A stretch of 43,048 nt of DNA from Brunnivagina elsteri CCALA 953 (GTDB lineage: Bacteria > Cyanobacteriota > Cyanobacteriia > Cyanobacteriales > Nostocaceae), in assembly GCF_002289455.1 (NCBI RefSeq), contig NZ_NTFS01000005.1:1-43048 (forward strand). The letters run 5' to 3'. A program made the translations under genes and the position numbers. Of the stretch, positions 36,106 to 43,048 are shown one piece after another. A model generated the notes under the pieces. That model was not told where the DNA came from. It ran no database searches and worked only from the letters and a program-made list of their open reading frames with translations. The number at the start of each line of letters is the position of its first letter. The first letter of the stretch is position 1.

Positions 36106-37176
36106 TTACTTTTCCATCACTTCCCGCAATAACTGCGCTAATTTCTCCGCACTATCCGTCAAAGCTACGGTTTTGGCATTTTCCCCCATTTTCCGCAACT
36201 CATCGGGGGATTTTAACAACCGCAAAACCTCGCTTCGCAAAATATCCTCTGTCAATTCCGCTTGTTTAAATAATAATGCTGCATTCACAGCAGTAAACAC
36301 ATTCGCATTATACGTCTGATGGTCTTCAGCCGCAAAAGGATAGGGTATCAAAATTGCTGGGGTTTCGCATACCGCTAATTCCGTCAAACTGCCCGCTCCA
36401 GAACGACTAATAGCCAAATCTGCCCTACGTAATAATGCTGCCATATTCTCGTAAAAAGGCAAACTTATATACTGTGGATGTTGCAAACTCCCAGCTTCCT
36501 CATCTTTATCCCCAGTGATATGTACCACATAAGCACCCGCTTCAAACCATGCAGGGGAACAACTCCGCACTAATTTATTAACCGCGATCGCACCCTGACT
36601 GCCGCCAAATACGACAATTAAAGGTGCTTCTGGGGGAATTGATAAATCTAAAGTTGAAACAATTTCCGCATCTAAAAATTGACTTCTAACTGGAGTACTA
36701 GTATAAATTACCTTTGATTTAGGTAAGTACTTTGCCGCCACATCAAAACCAACAGCCACCGCATCACACCAGGGTCCAAAAAAACGGGTAACTTTACCAG
36801 GTAAGGCATTTGACTCGTGGAGAATCACAGGTAAACCAAGCGATCTCGCTGCAATTACCGACGGTCCAGCAATATAACCACCTGTAGTAAAAACACCCTG
36901 GAAATTGCCTTGTTTCAGTAATTTCCGAACTGCGATTACAGAACCAACCAGCTTACCCAGCGTGAGGAGCGACGAAATCCCAAAACCTTTTTGAAATCCT
37001 TCAACAGATATAGTATTCAGCTTATACTGTTTGGGAACTAGCTGCGTTTCCAGGCGATTCGGAACACCCAGCCATTCTATTTGATACCCTGGCAATTTCT
37101 CTGCCAGTGCGATCGCAGGAAACAGGTGTCCTCCTGTACCGCTTGCTGCAATTAATAATCGTATCGTATCAACCAT
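36106..37176 (-). CDS. murG: UDP-N-acetylglucosamine:lipid II-forming glycosyltransferase MurG
   Basis: The 356 residues have the GT28 two-domain fold. The N-terminal domain shows 'ASGTGGHLFPAIALA' (GTGGH at 13-17), 'FTTGGYIAGPSVIAA' and 'VILHESNALPGKVTR', the membrane/acceptor side. The C-terminal domain shows 'VVFGGSQGAIAVN', 'ADLAISRSGAGSLTELA' and 'IPYPFAAEDHQTYNA', the UDP-GlcNAc site. It transfers GlcNAc to lipid I to make lipid II on the cytoplasmic face. It stands outside any division-cell-wall cluster, as usual in cyanobacteria. The gene is divergent from the NTF2-like protein gene (80 bases). Confidence 0.96.
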   Translation of the reverse strand: MVDTIRLLIAASGTGGHLFPAIALAEKLPGYQIEWLGVPNRLETQLVPKQYKLNTISVEGFQKGFGISSLLTLGKLVGSVIAVRKLLKQGNFQGVFTTGGYIAGPSVIAARSLGLPVILHESNALPGKVTRFFGPWCDAVAVGFDVAAKYLPKSKVIYTSTPVRSQFLDAEIVSTLDLSIPPEAPLIVVFGGSQGAIAVNKLVRSCSPAWFEAGAYVVHITGDKDEEAGSLQHPQYISLPFYENMAALLRRADLAISRSGAGSLTELAVCETPAILIPYPFAAEDHQTYNANVFTAVNAALLFKQAELTEDILRSEVLRLLKSPDELRKMGENAKTVALTDSAEKLAQLLREVMEK

Positions 37177-37256
37177 CCAACTTGTCCCAGAGCTATAGCT
37201 TCATTAAGATAAAACAATTCACAGTTTTCTGTAGTTAAATATCCAACGTATCAGCA

Positions 37257-38063
37257 ATGTCTAACCAAATTAATTTATTACTGAGACGCTCCCTAGTGGC
37301 AGTCAACCGAAAGTCAACTTTTTTTCTAATTGCTTTCAGTTTAATTACTGGCTGGCAATCCGTTAAAGCCGTTACTCCATCTAATGCTCCTCCCTCCCTC
37401 ACCAATTTATTGGTGCAAATTGATACCGCAGCAACTAAGGGCGATATCAAAACTGTAATGCAATACTATAGTCCAAATTTTACACATGGTGACGGCTTGA
37501 CACGCCCAAATATGGAAAAGGCTTTAGCATCGCTTTGGCAGCGTTACCCCAAATTACGCTACACGACACAGCTACAATCCTGGAAAACTCAAGGTAATGT
37601 CACCATTGCCGAAACCGTAACCCAGATATCTGGTTTACCTTCGACAAACAGCCAGAATTTAGCACTCAACACGACAATTCGCTCACGTCAACGCATTTCT
37701 GGTTCGCAAATCATCCAACAGGATATATTATCCGAACGAACCCAAATTACATCCGGAGCAAAACCACCCCAAATTGATATCAAGTTACCTCAGCAAGTAA
37801 AGGTGGGACAACAGTATACTTTTGATGCGATCGTTCAAGAACCCCTTAGCGAAGATTATCTTTTAGGTGCTGCTTTGGAGGAACCTGTAAAACCCGAAAA
37901 ATACCTCAATCCCACTCCTGTTAATCTGGAATTACTCTCCGCAGGTGGATTATTTAAGGTTGGTACAGCTCCCGCAACCCCCGGTAGTCAGTGGGTTTCT
38001 GCTGTGATTATGCGTGGTGATGGTACAACAATGGTGACGCAACGAGTCCAAATAGTTAAGTAG
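37257..38063 (+). CDS. Exported protein with an NTF2-like domain
   Basis: The 268 residues begin with a basic n-region and a hydrophobic segment (about 18-38, 'FFLIAFSLITGWQSVKA'), so it is exported or membrane-anchored. Residues about 48-145 ('LLVQIDTAATKGDIKTVMQYYSPNFTHGDGLTRPNMEKALASLWQRYP') fit the NTF2/SnoaL-like cone fold used for binding small molecules. The C-terminal part (about 160-268) is a beta-rich, Ig-like segment ('IDIKLPQQVKVGQQYTFDAIVQEP'). No catalytic residues can be assigned. The ATG at 37257 is the first start; the gene is divergent from murG. Confidence 0.78.
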   Translation: MSNQINLLLRRSLVAVNRKSTFFLIAFSLITGWQSVKAVTPSNAPPSLTNLLVQIDTAATKGDIKTVMQYYSPNFTHGDGLTRPNMEKALASLWQRYPKLRYTTQLQSWKTQGNVTIAETVTQISGLPSTNSQNLALNTTIRSRQRISGSQIIQQDILSERTQITSGAKPPQIDIKLPQQVKVGQQYTFDAIVQEPLSEDYLLGAALEEPVKPEKYLNPTPVNLELLSAGGLFKVGTAPATPGSQWVSAVIMRGDGTTMVTQRVQIVK

Positions 38064-38147
38064 GAGAAAGGCAGAAGGCAGAAGGAATAAAATATATTTT
38101 TGCCCTCATCATAACTGTCTTCTCATTTTCTTGTATCCTCTTTAATA

Positions 38148-38186
38148 CCGAATGCCCAATGCCCAATCCCCAATGCCCAATTCTCA
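38148..38186. repeat. STRR 'atgcccaa' upstream of the SDR gene
   Basis: Four to five units of (T)GCCCAA(T/C). The repeat is open in the reading frame of the following gene and gives a false 13-codon N-terminal extension. Confidence 0.8.
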
Positions 38187-38190
38187 ATAT

Positions 38191-38961
38191 ATGAATCAAA
38201 TTATATTAATTACAGGTGCTAGTAGTGGTATTGGTGCTGCTTGTGCGAAATATTTTGCTCAAGCTGGGGCAAAATTAATTTTGGCTGCACGACGGATGGG
38301 GAAATTGCAGCAGGTTGTGGAAACTCTGAATATTCAAGCTTCAGATGTACATTTAATTCAGCTAGATGTGCGCGATCGCATTGCTGTTGAGTCTGCTATT
38401 TCCCATCTTCCCCCTGAATGGTCGCATATTGATATCTTGGTCAATAATGCTGGTTTAAGTCGCGGTTTGGACAAACTCCAAGAAGCCGATTTCCAAGATT
38501 GGGAGGATATGATTGATACCAATGTCAAGGGTTTACTTTACGTGACTCGCAACGTTTTACCGGGAATGGTGCAACGTAACAAAGGTCATATTATTAATAT
38601 TGGTTCGATTGCTGGACATCAAACCTATCCCGGTGGTAATGTTTATTGTGCTACAAAAGCCGCCGTCAAGTCGATTTCTGAAGGTTTAAAGCTGGATTTA
38701 ATTGGTACGCAAGTTCGAGTTACTTCTGTCGATCCGGGAATGGTGGAAACTGAATTTAGTAATGTGCGTTTTCATGGGGATAATCAACGTGCGGATAAAG
38801 TGTATCAAGGTTTAACCCCACTTACACCTGATGATATTGCTGATGTCATCTTTTTCTGCGCGACTCGTCCACCACATGTAAATATTAATGAAGTAATTTT
38901 AATGCCTGTCGATCAAGCTAGTGCAACTTTGGTTAATCGTAATAGAATTCAAATATACTGA
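38191..38961 (+). CDS. Short-chain dehydrogenase/reductase (YdfG-like)
   Basis: This gives 256 residues from the ATG at 38191 (MNQIILITGA); the 13 codons upstream are STRR DNA and are excluded. TGASSGIG is at 8-15, NNAG at 85-88, and the catalytic S139, Y152 and K156 (YCATK) are present. The 'GMVETEFSNVRFHGD' loop and 'LTPDDIADVIFF' near the end match the NADP-dependent serine/3-hydroxy acid dehydrogenase (YdfG) group. It may reduce malonic semialdehyde or related 3-oxo acids; the substrate is inference. Confidence 0.9.
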   Translation: MNQIILITGASSGIGAACAKYFAQAGAKLILAARRMGKLQQVVETLNIQASDVHLIQLDVRDRIAVESAISHLPPEWSHIDILVNNAGLSRGLDKLQEADFQDWEDMIDTNVKGLLYVTRNVLPGMVQRNKGHIINIGSIAGHQTYPGGNVYCATKAAVKSISEGLKLDLIGTQVRVTSVDPGMVETEFSNVRFHGDNQRADKVYQGLTPLTPDDIADVIFFCATRPPHVNINEVILMPVDQASATLVNRNRIQIY

Positions 38962-38965
38962 AATT

Positions 38966-39043
38966 CGGTCATGCTGACGAAGGAGGCATCTCAAAGGTTT
39001 TCACTTTATTTAAAAGTAATAGCCCTAATCAGTTTTTAGTATA
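38966..39043. repeat. 77-bp dispersed repeat, copy 2
   Basis: This is the counterpart, on the opposite strand, of 13928-14004, and begins five bases past the SDR stop codon. Both copies sit immediately downstream of a gene. The rest of the gap to 39275 carries a 'ctctgcgtctctgcgtgatg' repeat (about 39217) and no gene. Confidence 0.75.
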
Positions 39044-39275
39044 TATTCAGCTTCTTTAACAAAAATAATACAAATATACCATTAATAATAACTCTTTACG
39101 CCTCGCAAGTCGAAGTCATTACGACTATAATTTATTTAAGAGACAAAAAAAGTTACCCCATATATGGAGAATTTTGTAATTGGTGCGATACTCTCAATTC
39201 TAATTATGTAATTTCTCTGCGTCTCTGCGTGATGCAATTATCTCATTCATCTAAATCTAAATAAGGAACAAAAAT

Positions 39276-39671
39276 ATGGACATGCTGCGATTTGAACATA
39301 TCAATCTTTCCTGCAAAAATATTGATGTAAGTAAGCAATTTTATCACAAACTATTTCCCGATTGGAACGTACGTGTTGAAGGAGTTTATGAAGGTAGAAA
39401 ATGGCTACATTTCGGTAATAACCAATTTTATCTAGCCCTAAATCATACACCAAACGCAGAAAAAGTTCACACAAATTACGAGAATATTGGCATTAATCAT
39501 GTTGGAATCGTAATTAAAGATGGTGATGCAATGCAACAGCACTTAAAGCAAGAAGGAATTGATTACTACATAATGCAATCCCCGGAAACTAAACATAGAA
39601 TATATGTAAATGATCCAGACGGAAATGAAATAGAGTTAGTAGAATATCAGCCAGATTATGCTCTGAGATAA
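39276..39671 (+). CDS. VOC-superfamily (glyoxalase/dioxygenase-like) protein
   Basis: The 131 residues form one vicinal-oxygen-chelate unit of two beta-alpha-beta-beta-beta modules: 'LRFEHINLSCKNIDVSKQFYHKLF' and 'GINHVGIVIKDGDAMQQHLKQEGI', ending with the family 'YVNDPDGNEIELVEY'. Candidate metal ligands are H8, H72 or H74 and the Glu in 'NEIELVEY'. VOC proteins include glyoxalase I, dioxygenases and fosfomycin/bleomycin resistance proteins; the reaction here cannot be specified. Single gene, 'AAGGAAC' as a weak ribosome-binding site. Confidence 0.88.
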   Translation: MDMLRFEHINLSCKNIDVSKQFYHKLFPDWNVRVEGVYEGRKWLHFGNNQFYLALNHTPNAEKVHTNYENIGINHVGIVIKDGDAMQQHLKQEGIDYYIMQSPETKHRIYVNDPDGNEIELVEYQPDYALR

Positions 39672-39998
39672 GATTAATTCTCTAGATATCGGGGATATGT
39701 CGGCAAATTTTCGAGAAAACTGTGTAACAGGATACTGTATCTGAAACATAACAGAGATAGTATTACCAAACCCTTTACTTTTGTACTTTTAGCGGAATTA
39801 TCCGCTTGAAAAACACCGGGGTAGTAGAAGATAGCTAGTTACAAAAGTGGTTGGCAGCCATGTACTTGAATACTGAGTATATTGAGATATTTTGTTTAAA
39901 TTTGTTTCAGTAATGTCAGTGATTTTCTACACTCTGGTGATTTATTTTTTCGATTTAATTAAATATTCAAAATAAATATTCATTCTTTAATTTTGAGA
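39672..39998. other. Gene-free gap between the VOC gene and yjbQ
   Basis: Both genes end here (convergent). A small hairpin AGCGGAATTATCCGCT at about 39789-39804, followed by TGAAAAA, could terminate the minus-strand transcript weakly. Nothing else is recognisable. Confidence 0.5.
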
Positions 39999-40412
39999 TT
40001 AACTGGAGATATGAACTACTAATTCTCGAACATGGTTTTGTTGTCTATGTTCCCAAACGTAAATACCTTGCCATGTTCCTAAAACCAAGTGTCCATTATT
40101 GATGGGAATCTGTTCGGAAGTATGAGTTAAGACAGTGCGGATATGTGCTGGCATATCGTCGCTTCCTTCAGCATCATGGATATATTTTGCTGACTCTGGA
40201 ACAAGTTTTGCCATGAAGTTGGCTAAATCTAGTAAAACATCTGGATCGGCATTTTCTTGGATAATTAAACTAGCTGATGTATGTCGTAAAAATACTGTGC
40301 AAAGTCCTATTTTCACTCCTGATTCGGTGACAATTTCGGCAATCCTTGGTGTGATATTATACAGTGATTTGCCGTTGGTAGAAACCTTGAGTAGTTTTTG
40401 ATAGTGAGTCAT
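39999..40412 (-). CDS. YjbQ/UPF0047-family protein
   Basis: The 137 residues match the small beta-barrel YjbQ family over their whole length: 'GLCTVFLRHTSASLIIQENADPDVLLDL', 'YIHDAEGSDDMPAHIRTVLTHTSEQIPI' and 'LGTWQGIYVWEHR'. The conserved histidines and Asp cluster a metal site. Some members have been reported to have secondary thiamine-phosphate synthase activity; the physiological role is unsettled. It stands alone; the following small membrane-protein gene is divergent. Confidence 0.93.
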   Translation of the reverse strand: MTHYQKLLKVSTNGKSLYNITPRIAEIVTESGVKIGLCTVFLRHTSASLIIQENADPDVLLDLANFMAKLVPESAKYIHDAEGSDDMPAHIRTVLTHTSEQIPINNGHLVLGTWQGIYVWEHRQQNHVRELVVHISS

Positions 40413-40596
40413 TGTGATGAATTTATTGTGTTTAGTCTAGATTAACTTATCTCACGCAGAGTCGCGGAGGCGCAGAGAGGAATATATAATATGTTTTAGA
40501 TGCTTAGTTTTGAGAAGAGTATTTATCGGCACTGAAATATTTTTTGGGAAGGATTAAGGTAAGGAGTTAATAATCAGAGTCGGTTAAGGCATTTGT

Positions 40597-40830
40597 ATGT
40601 CAGCTAGTTTAATATTTTTAATTGCTCAATTAGTAGTTGTATGGCTAATTTTTAAAGCTTTACTGAATGTATTAAATACAGTAATTAGTGCTGCGATCGC
40701 AATCTTTGTAATCGCAATTGTTCTCATGTTTTTCGGATATAGTCCAGAAGCTCTTATCCAAAAAATCAGCAATTTTCCTCAAATGATTCAACAGATGGTG
40801 ACAGACATTAAAAAGTTTTTTGGTTGGTAA
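40597..40830 (+). CDS. Small membrane protein
   Basis: The 77 residues are mostly two hydrophobic helices (about 4-20 and 27-48: 'LIFLIAQLVVVWLIFKALL' and 'VISAAIAIFVIAIVLMFFGY') and an amphipathic C-terminal helix ('ALIQKISNFPQMIQQMVTDIKKFF'). Similar short proteins are common in cyanobacterial genomes, and I do not know a function. The ATG at 40597 is the only start. It is convergent with the glycosyltransferase gene, 14 bases apart, with no terminator between them. Confidence 0.78.
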   Translation: MSASLIFLIAQLVVVWLIFKALLNVLNTVISAAIAIFVIAIVLMFFGYSPEALIQKISNFPQMIQQMVTDIKKFFGW

Positions 40831-40844
40831 TTTTGGCTGATAAT

Positions 40845-41951
40845 TTAATTAATACTTTTAAAAAAGTTAATTACATTTTTGGCTATGAATTCGTTGCCAT
40901 CTTTAGCAATGGGTTCTGTTTTGCGTGGTTGTTGAAGTGGTTGATTGATAAAATCCCAATCTCCCTCGAAAAATTCCTGAGGTGTTAAAATTTGGTGTTG
41001 GTTGTAGTTGGAAATTCCTTCGATTAAGAATGCTGCTTCTGCGAAGTCGTTGCGAGTCACGGAAACTATTGGTAAATCAAGTTTGGTTGCTTCCGAAAAG
41101 GTTCCAAAACCAGGTTTAGATAATACTCGACTACAAGCTGGCATTAAATCGACTGGACGACATTTTTTATCGGCAATTTTGATTAAGTTTGGCAAATCTG
41201 GTGCTGATGCATCAAAAGTGATAAATTGCCAGTCGGGGAATCGTTTGAGGTTATGGTAGGGGATTTGTTGCAAACCTAATCCACCAAATGTAAGTAAGAT
41301 AGTTTTTTCTTTGGCTGTATGAATATTCCAAATAGCACGAATTTCTGTTTCTGAATAGCGAGGAGAACCACCAGTTAAACCAATATCGGTAATATTGGGA
41401 AATGCTTGCATTGGTTCGTGGAAGGGAAGACGGAAAGTGCGGTATTCTTCTGGGGTTACTCCTGGATACATACCGTAACATTCACTAATCCAATCTGCGA
41501 TCGCAATAAATTCACATCCCCAATCACGGTAAATAAAATCCCAGGAAAAGTTACTAATCATCCAGCAAGGAATATTTGCTTGTTTGGCGATAATTGGTGT
41601 CAGAAAGGGAATATCTCCTAAGATTAAATCAACGCGATTTTGTTGAATAAAATCTACTTCGGTAGCGACGATTGATTTTTGTTTTTTTTGAATTTCTAAC
41701 AGTTTTTCTAGAGTTGCTGGTTTATCCATCGTTAAACTATCAGCTTGTACTACACCTAAATCATAAGCACGTTGACGGTGGATAAAATCACCTTCGATAT
41801 AGCATTCTAAGAGCCATCTTGGTGCAGTTGTTGTGAGAATAAGCAAAACTTCAGGTAATAGCTTTTGGATTGTTGCAGCTACAGATGCGGTGCGAGTTGC
41901 ATGACCAAATCCGTGGTTGGTAATAGCAATATAGATAGTGGGACGTTGCAT
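40845..41951 (-). CDS. MurG-like/GT-B glycosyltransferase-family protein
   Basis: The 368 residues start with 'IYIAITNHGFGHATRTASVAATIQ', the glycine-rich GHGH-type loop of GT28/GT1-like enzymes, and carry a donor-site half with 'TILLTFGGLG', 'PVDLMPACSRVLSKPGFGTFSEATKLDLPIVSV'. The second part resembles UDP-sugar-binding segments of MurG and of the N-terminal domain of plant arabinokinases. It lacks the MurG acceptor motifs and is not a second MurG. Acceptor and sugar are unknown; it is soluble or peripheral (no membrane helix). The alpha/beta hydrolase gene lies 52 bases upstream on the same strand, so they may form an operon. Confidence 0.85.
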   Translation of the reverse strand: MQRPTIYIAITNHGFGHATRTASVAATIQKLLPEVLLILTTTAPRWLLECYIEGDFIHRQRAYDLGVVQADSLTMDKPATLEKLLEIQKKQKSIVATEVDFIQQNRVDLILGDIPFLTPIIAKQANIPCWMISNFSWDFIYRDWGCEFIAIADWISECYGMYPGVTPEEYRTFRLPFHEPMQAFPNITDIGLTGGSPRYSETEIRAIWNIHTAKEKTILLTFGGLGLQQIPYHNLKRFPDWQFITFDASAPDLPNLIKIADKKCRPVDLMPACSRVLSKPGFGTFSEATKLDLPIVSVTRNDFAEAAFLIEGISNYNQHQILTPQEFFEGDWDFINQPLQQPRKTEPIAKDGNEFIAKNVINFFKSIN

Positions 41952-42003
41952 AATTTTAGAATATTTAAGTTAGAGTTAATATCTCTCTATCGGGGAAAGC
42001 AAA

Positions 42004-42939
42004 TCAAATGAATTGAGTATCTTTCAAGAAATTTATAACATTTTTATTAATAATTAGTGATGCATCTGATGAGGCATCATGACCACATTCTTTAATTATT
42101 TGCAAGCGTGAATTAGAAATATGTTGGTGTAATTTATTTCCATCACTTGCTGGAAACCAAGTATCATGTTCCCCCCACATAATTAACGTGGCAACATTAA
42201 TGTTACTGAGATTACTTTGGATTTTAGTTAACCAATTAGGTTTATTTTTTTGCGAACATTCAATTTCTTGTGCAGCAATCTTTAATTCTTCTGCGACTTT
42301 TGTGAGAGTACCAGAGAATTCGAGATAGGGATAAGTTATCCAATACACATCCTCTTTAGTTAGGGTTGATGGATTATATAATACACTACGACGTTCGATT
42401 GCCATCACTTCTCTAACTAGAGGTGAAAACAAATAAGGAAGACGTAAACTATCTATAGTTTGGATTAACTCAAGTGGAACTTGTGAAAGTAAAGACATTC
42501 CCCAATGAGGTAATTTTTGGGCAAAAATAGGCACATTAATCACCGCTAACCTCGCAATTAAATCGGGATTTTCCTGCGCGATCGCAAGTGCAGTTAAAGC
42601 ACCCAAAGACTCTGCTAAAATTACGACAGGTTCATTACATAATGCCTGAATAATTCGCACAAATTCAATAACTTGATGTCCTTCTGTTTCTCGACGTGAT
42701 ACTGGTTTTTCTGAAAATCCATAACCCTTAGCATCAAAGCAAATAACCCGAAAATATTTGGATAGCGGTTTAATACTATTGCGCCAATTATAGCTCCAGC
42801 TACCAACACCATGAAATAAAAATAATGGTTTTCCTGTACCTACTTCACCATAGGCAATTTTGACGGGATAACCGTTAGCATCTGTAATAGTTAAACTTTG
42901 TCTACCCTTGGGAAAGTTTAGCTGCCACCAATCTTTCAT
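42004..42939 (-). CDS. Alpha/beta-fold hydrolase
   Basis: This gives 311 residues from the ATG at 42939 (MKDWWQLNF); a start 13 codons earlier lies entirely in AT-rich tandem repeat. The fold is typical: oxyanion loop 'LFLFHGVGSWSYNW', nucleophile elbow 'LAESLGALTAL' (Ser; the first Gly of GxSxG is Ala), Asp in 'MWGEHDTWFP', and His in 'ECGHDAS'. The triad is complete, so it should be an active esterase, lipase or haloperoxidase-like hydrolase. No signal peptide. It is upstream of the GT-B gene on the same strand. Substrate unknown. Confidence 0.88.
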   Translation of the reverse strand: MKDWWQLNFPKGRQSLTITDANGYPVKIAYGEVGTGKPLFLFHGVGSWSYNWRNSIKPLSKYFRVICFDAKGYGFSEKPVSRRETEGHQVIEFVRIIQALCNEPVVILAESLGALTALAIAQENPDLIARLAVINVPIFAQKLPHWGMSLLSQVPLELIQTIDSLRLPYLFSPLVREVMAIERRSVLYNPSTLTKEDVYWITYPYLEFSGTLTKVAEELKIAAQEIECSQKNKPNWLTKIQSNLSNINVATLIMWGEHDTWFPASDGNKLHQHISNSRLQIIKECGHDASSDASLIINKNVINFLKDTQFI

Positions 42940-42974
42940 TTTAGATTTTAGATTTTGGATTTTAGATTTTGGAT
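42940..42974. repeat. Tandem 'ttttaga/ttttgga' repeat abutting the hydrolase start
   Basis: Five heptamers (ATTTTAG, ATTTTGG) end one base before the start codon at 42939. The end of the window (42979-43048) holds more 'aactcctga' heptamers and no gene. Confidence 0.75.
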
Positions 42975-43048
42975 ACATTCACTGTCGCTGAATACAAGCT
43001 TTAGATTTTCTAACTCCTGAATCCTGACTCTTGAATACTTAATTAACC

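Overview
The window looks like chromosome of a filamentous, probably heterocystous (Nostocales-type) cyanobacterium. The evidence is an AT-rich sequence studded with HIP1 octamers (GCGATCGC), a Form IB rbcL-rbcX-rbcS cluster, a monocistronic GroEL2-type chaperonin behind a CIRCE operator, cyanobacterial families such as DUF1818, an RNase P RNA gene with short tandemly repeated repetitive (STRR) DNA in its P12 position, and STRRs and palindromic repeats in most intergenic gaps. The assignment to an order is inference; no heterocyst gene is present.

Layout. 1-7.1 kb: a four-module peptidoglycan-binding exported protein, a fragment of an EAL-domain gene, a Gfo/Idh dehydrogenase, RNase III (rnc), RNase P RNA (rnpB), an unrecognised membrane-anchored protein and CorA. 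7.1-16 kb: groL with CIRCE, a WecA/MraY-type transferase, a HicA-HicB toxin-antitoxin pair, fabG, a divergent thioredoxin, prmA and serA. 16-22 kb: a CsgG-family lipoprotein-like protein, two paralogous Uma2 nucleases, panB and a secreted beta-propeller protein. 22-25 kb: the Rubisco operon with a long leader and a clear terminator. 25-29.3 kb: an SGNH hydrolase, a GH13 glycosidase with an in-frame minisatellite, rpoZ, an exported conserved protein, DUF1818 and tRNA-Pro(GGG). 29.3-35 kb: a VapBC-like pair, a coiled-coil gene whose open frame extends upstream without a start codon, a quinone-oxidoreductase-like enzyme, a large pentapeptide-repeat/HhH/membrane protein whose N-terminus is encoded by a dispersed repeat, and a third Uma2 protein. 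35-43 kb: an Asn/Tyr-rich secreted protein, murG, an NTF2-like exported protein, an SDR, a VOC protein, YjbQ, a small membrane protein, a MurG-like glycosyltransferase and an alpha/beta hydrolase.

Functionally this is mostly core metabolism: carbon fixation, serine, pantothenate and fatty-acid synthesis, envelope biogenesis, RNA processing and protein folding. Genes are mostly single units separated by repeat-filled spacers; the only tight couplings are hicA-hicB and vapB-vapC (1-base overlaps). I did not find a clearly new multi-gene system. The most unusual features are the ways repeat DNA has entered functional sequence: STRR inside rnpB, repeats encoding or abutting protein N-termini, a 112-bp element interrupting a tandem array, and remnants of genes beside repeats.
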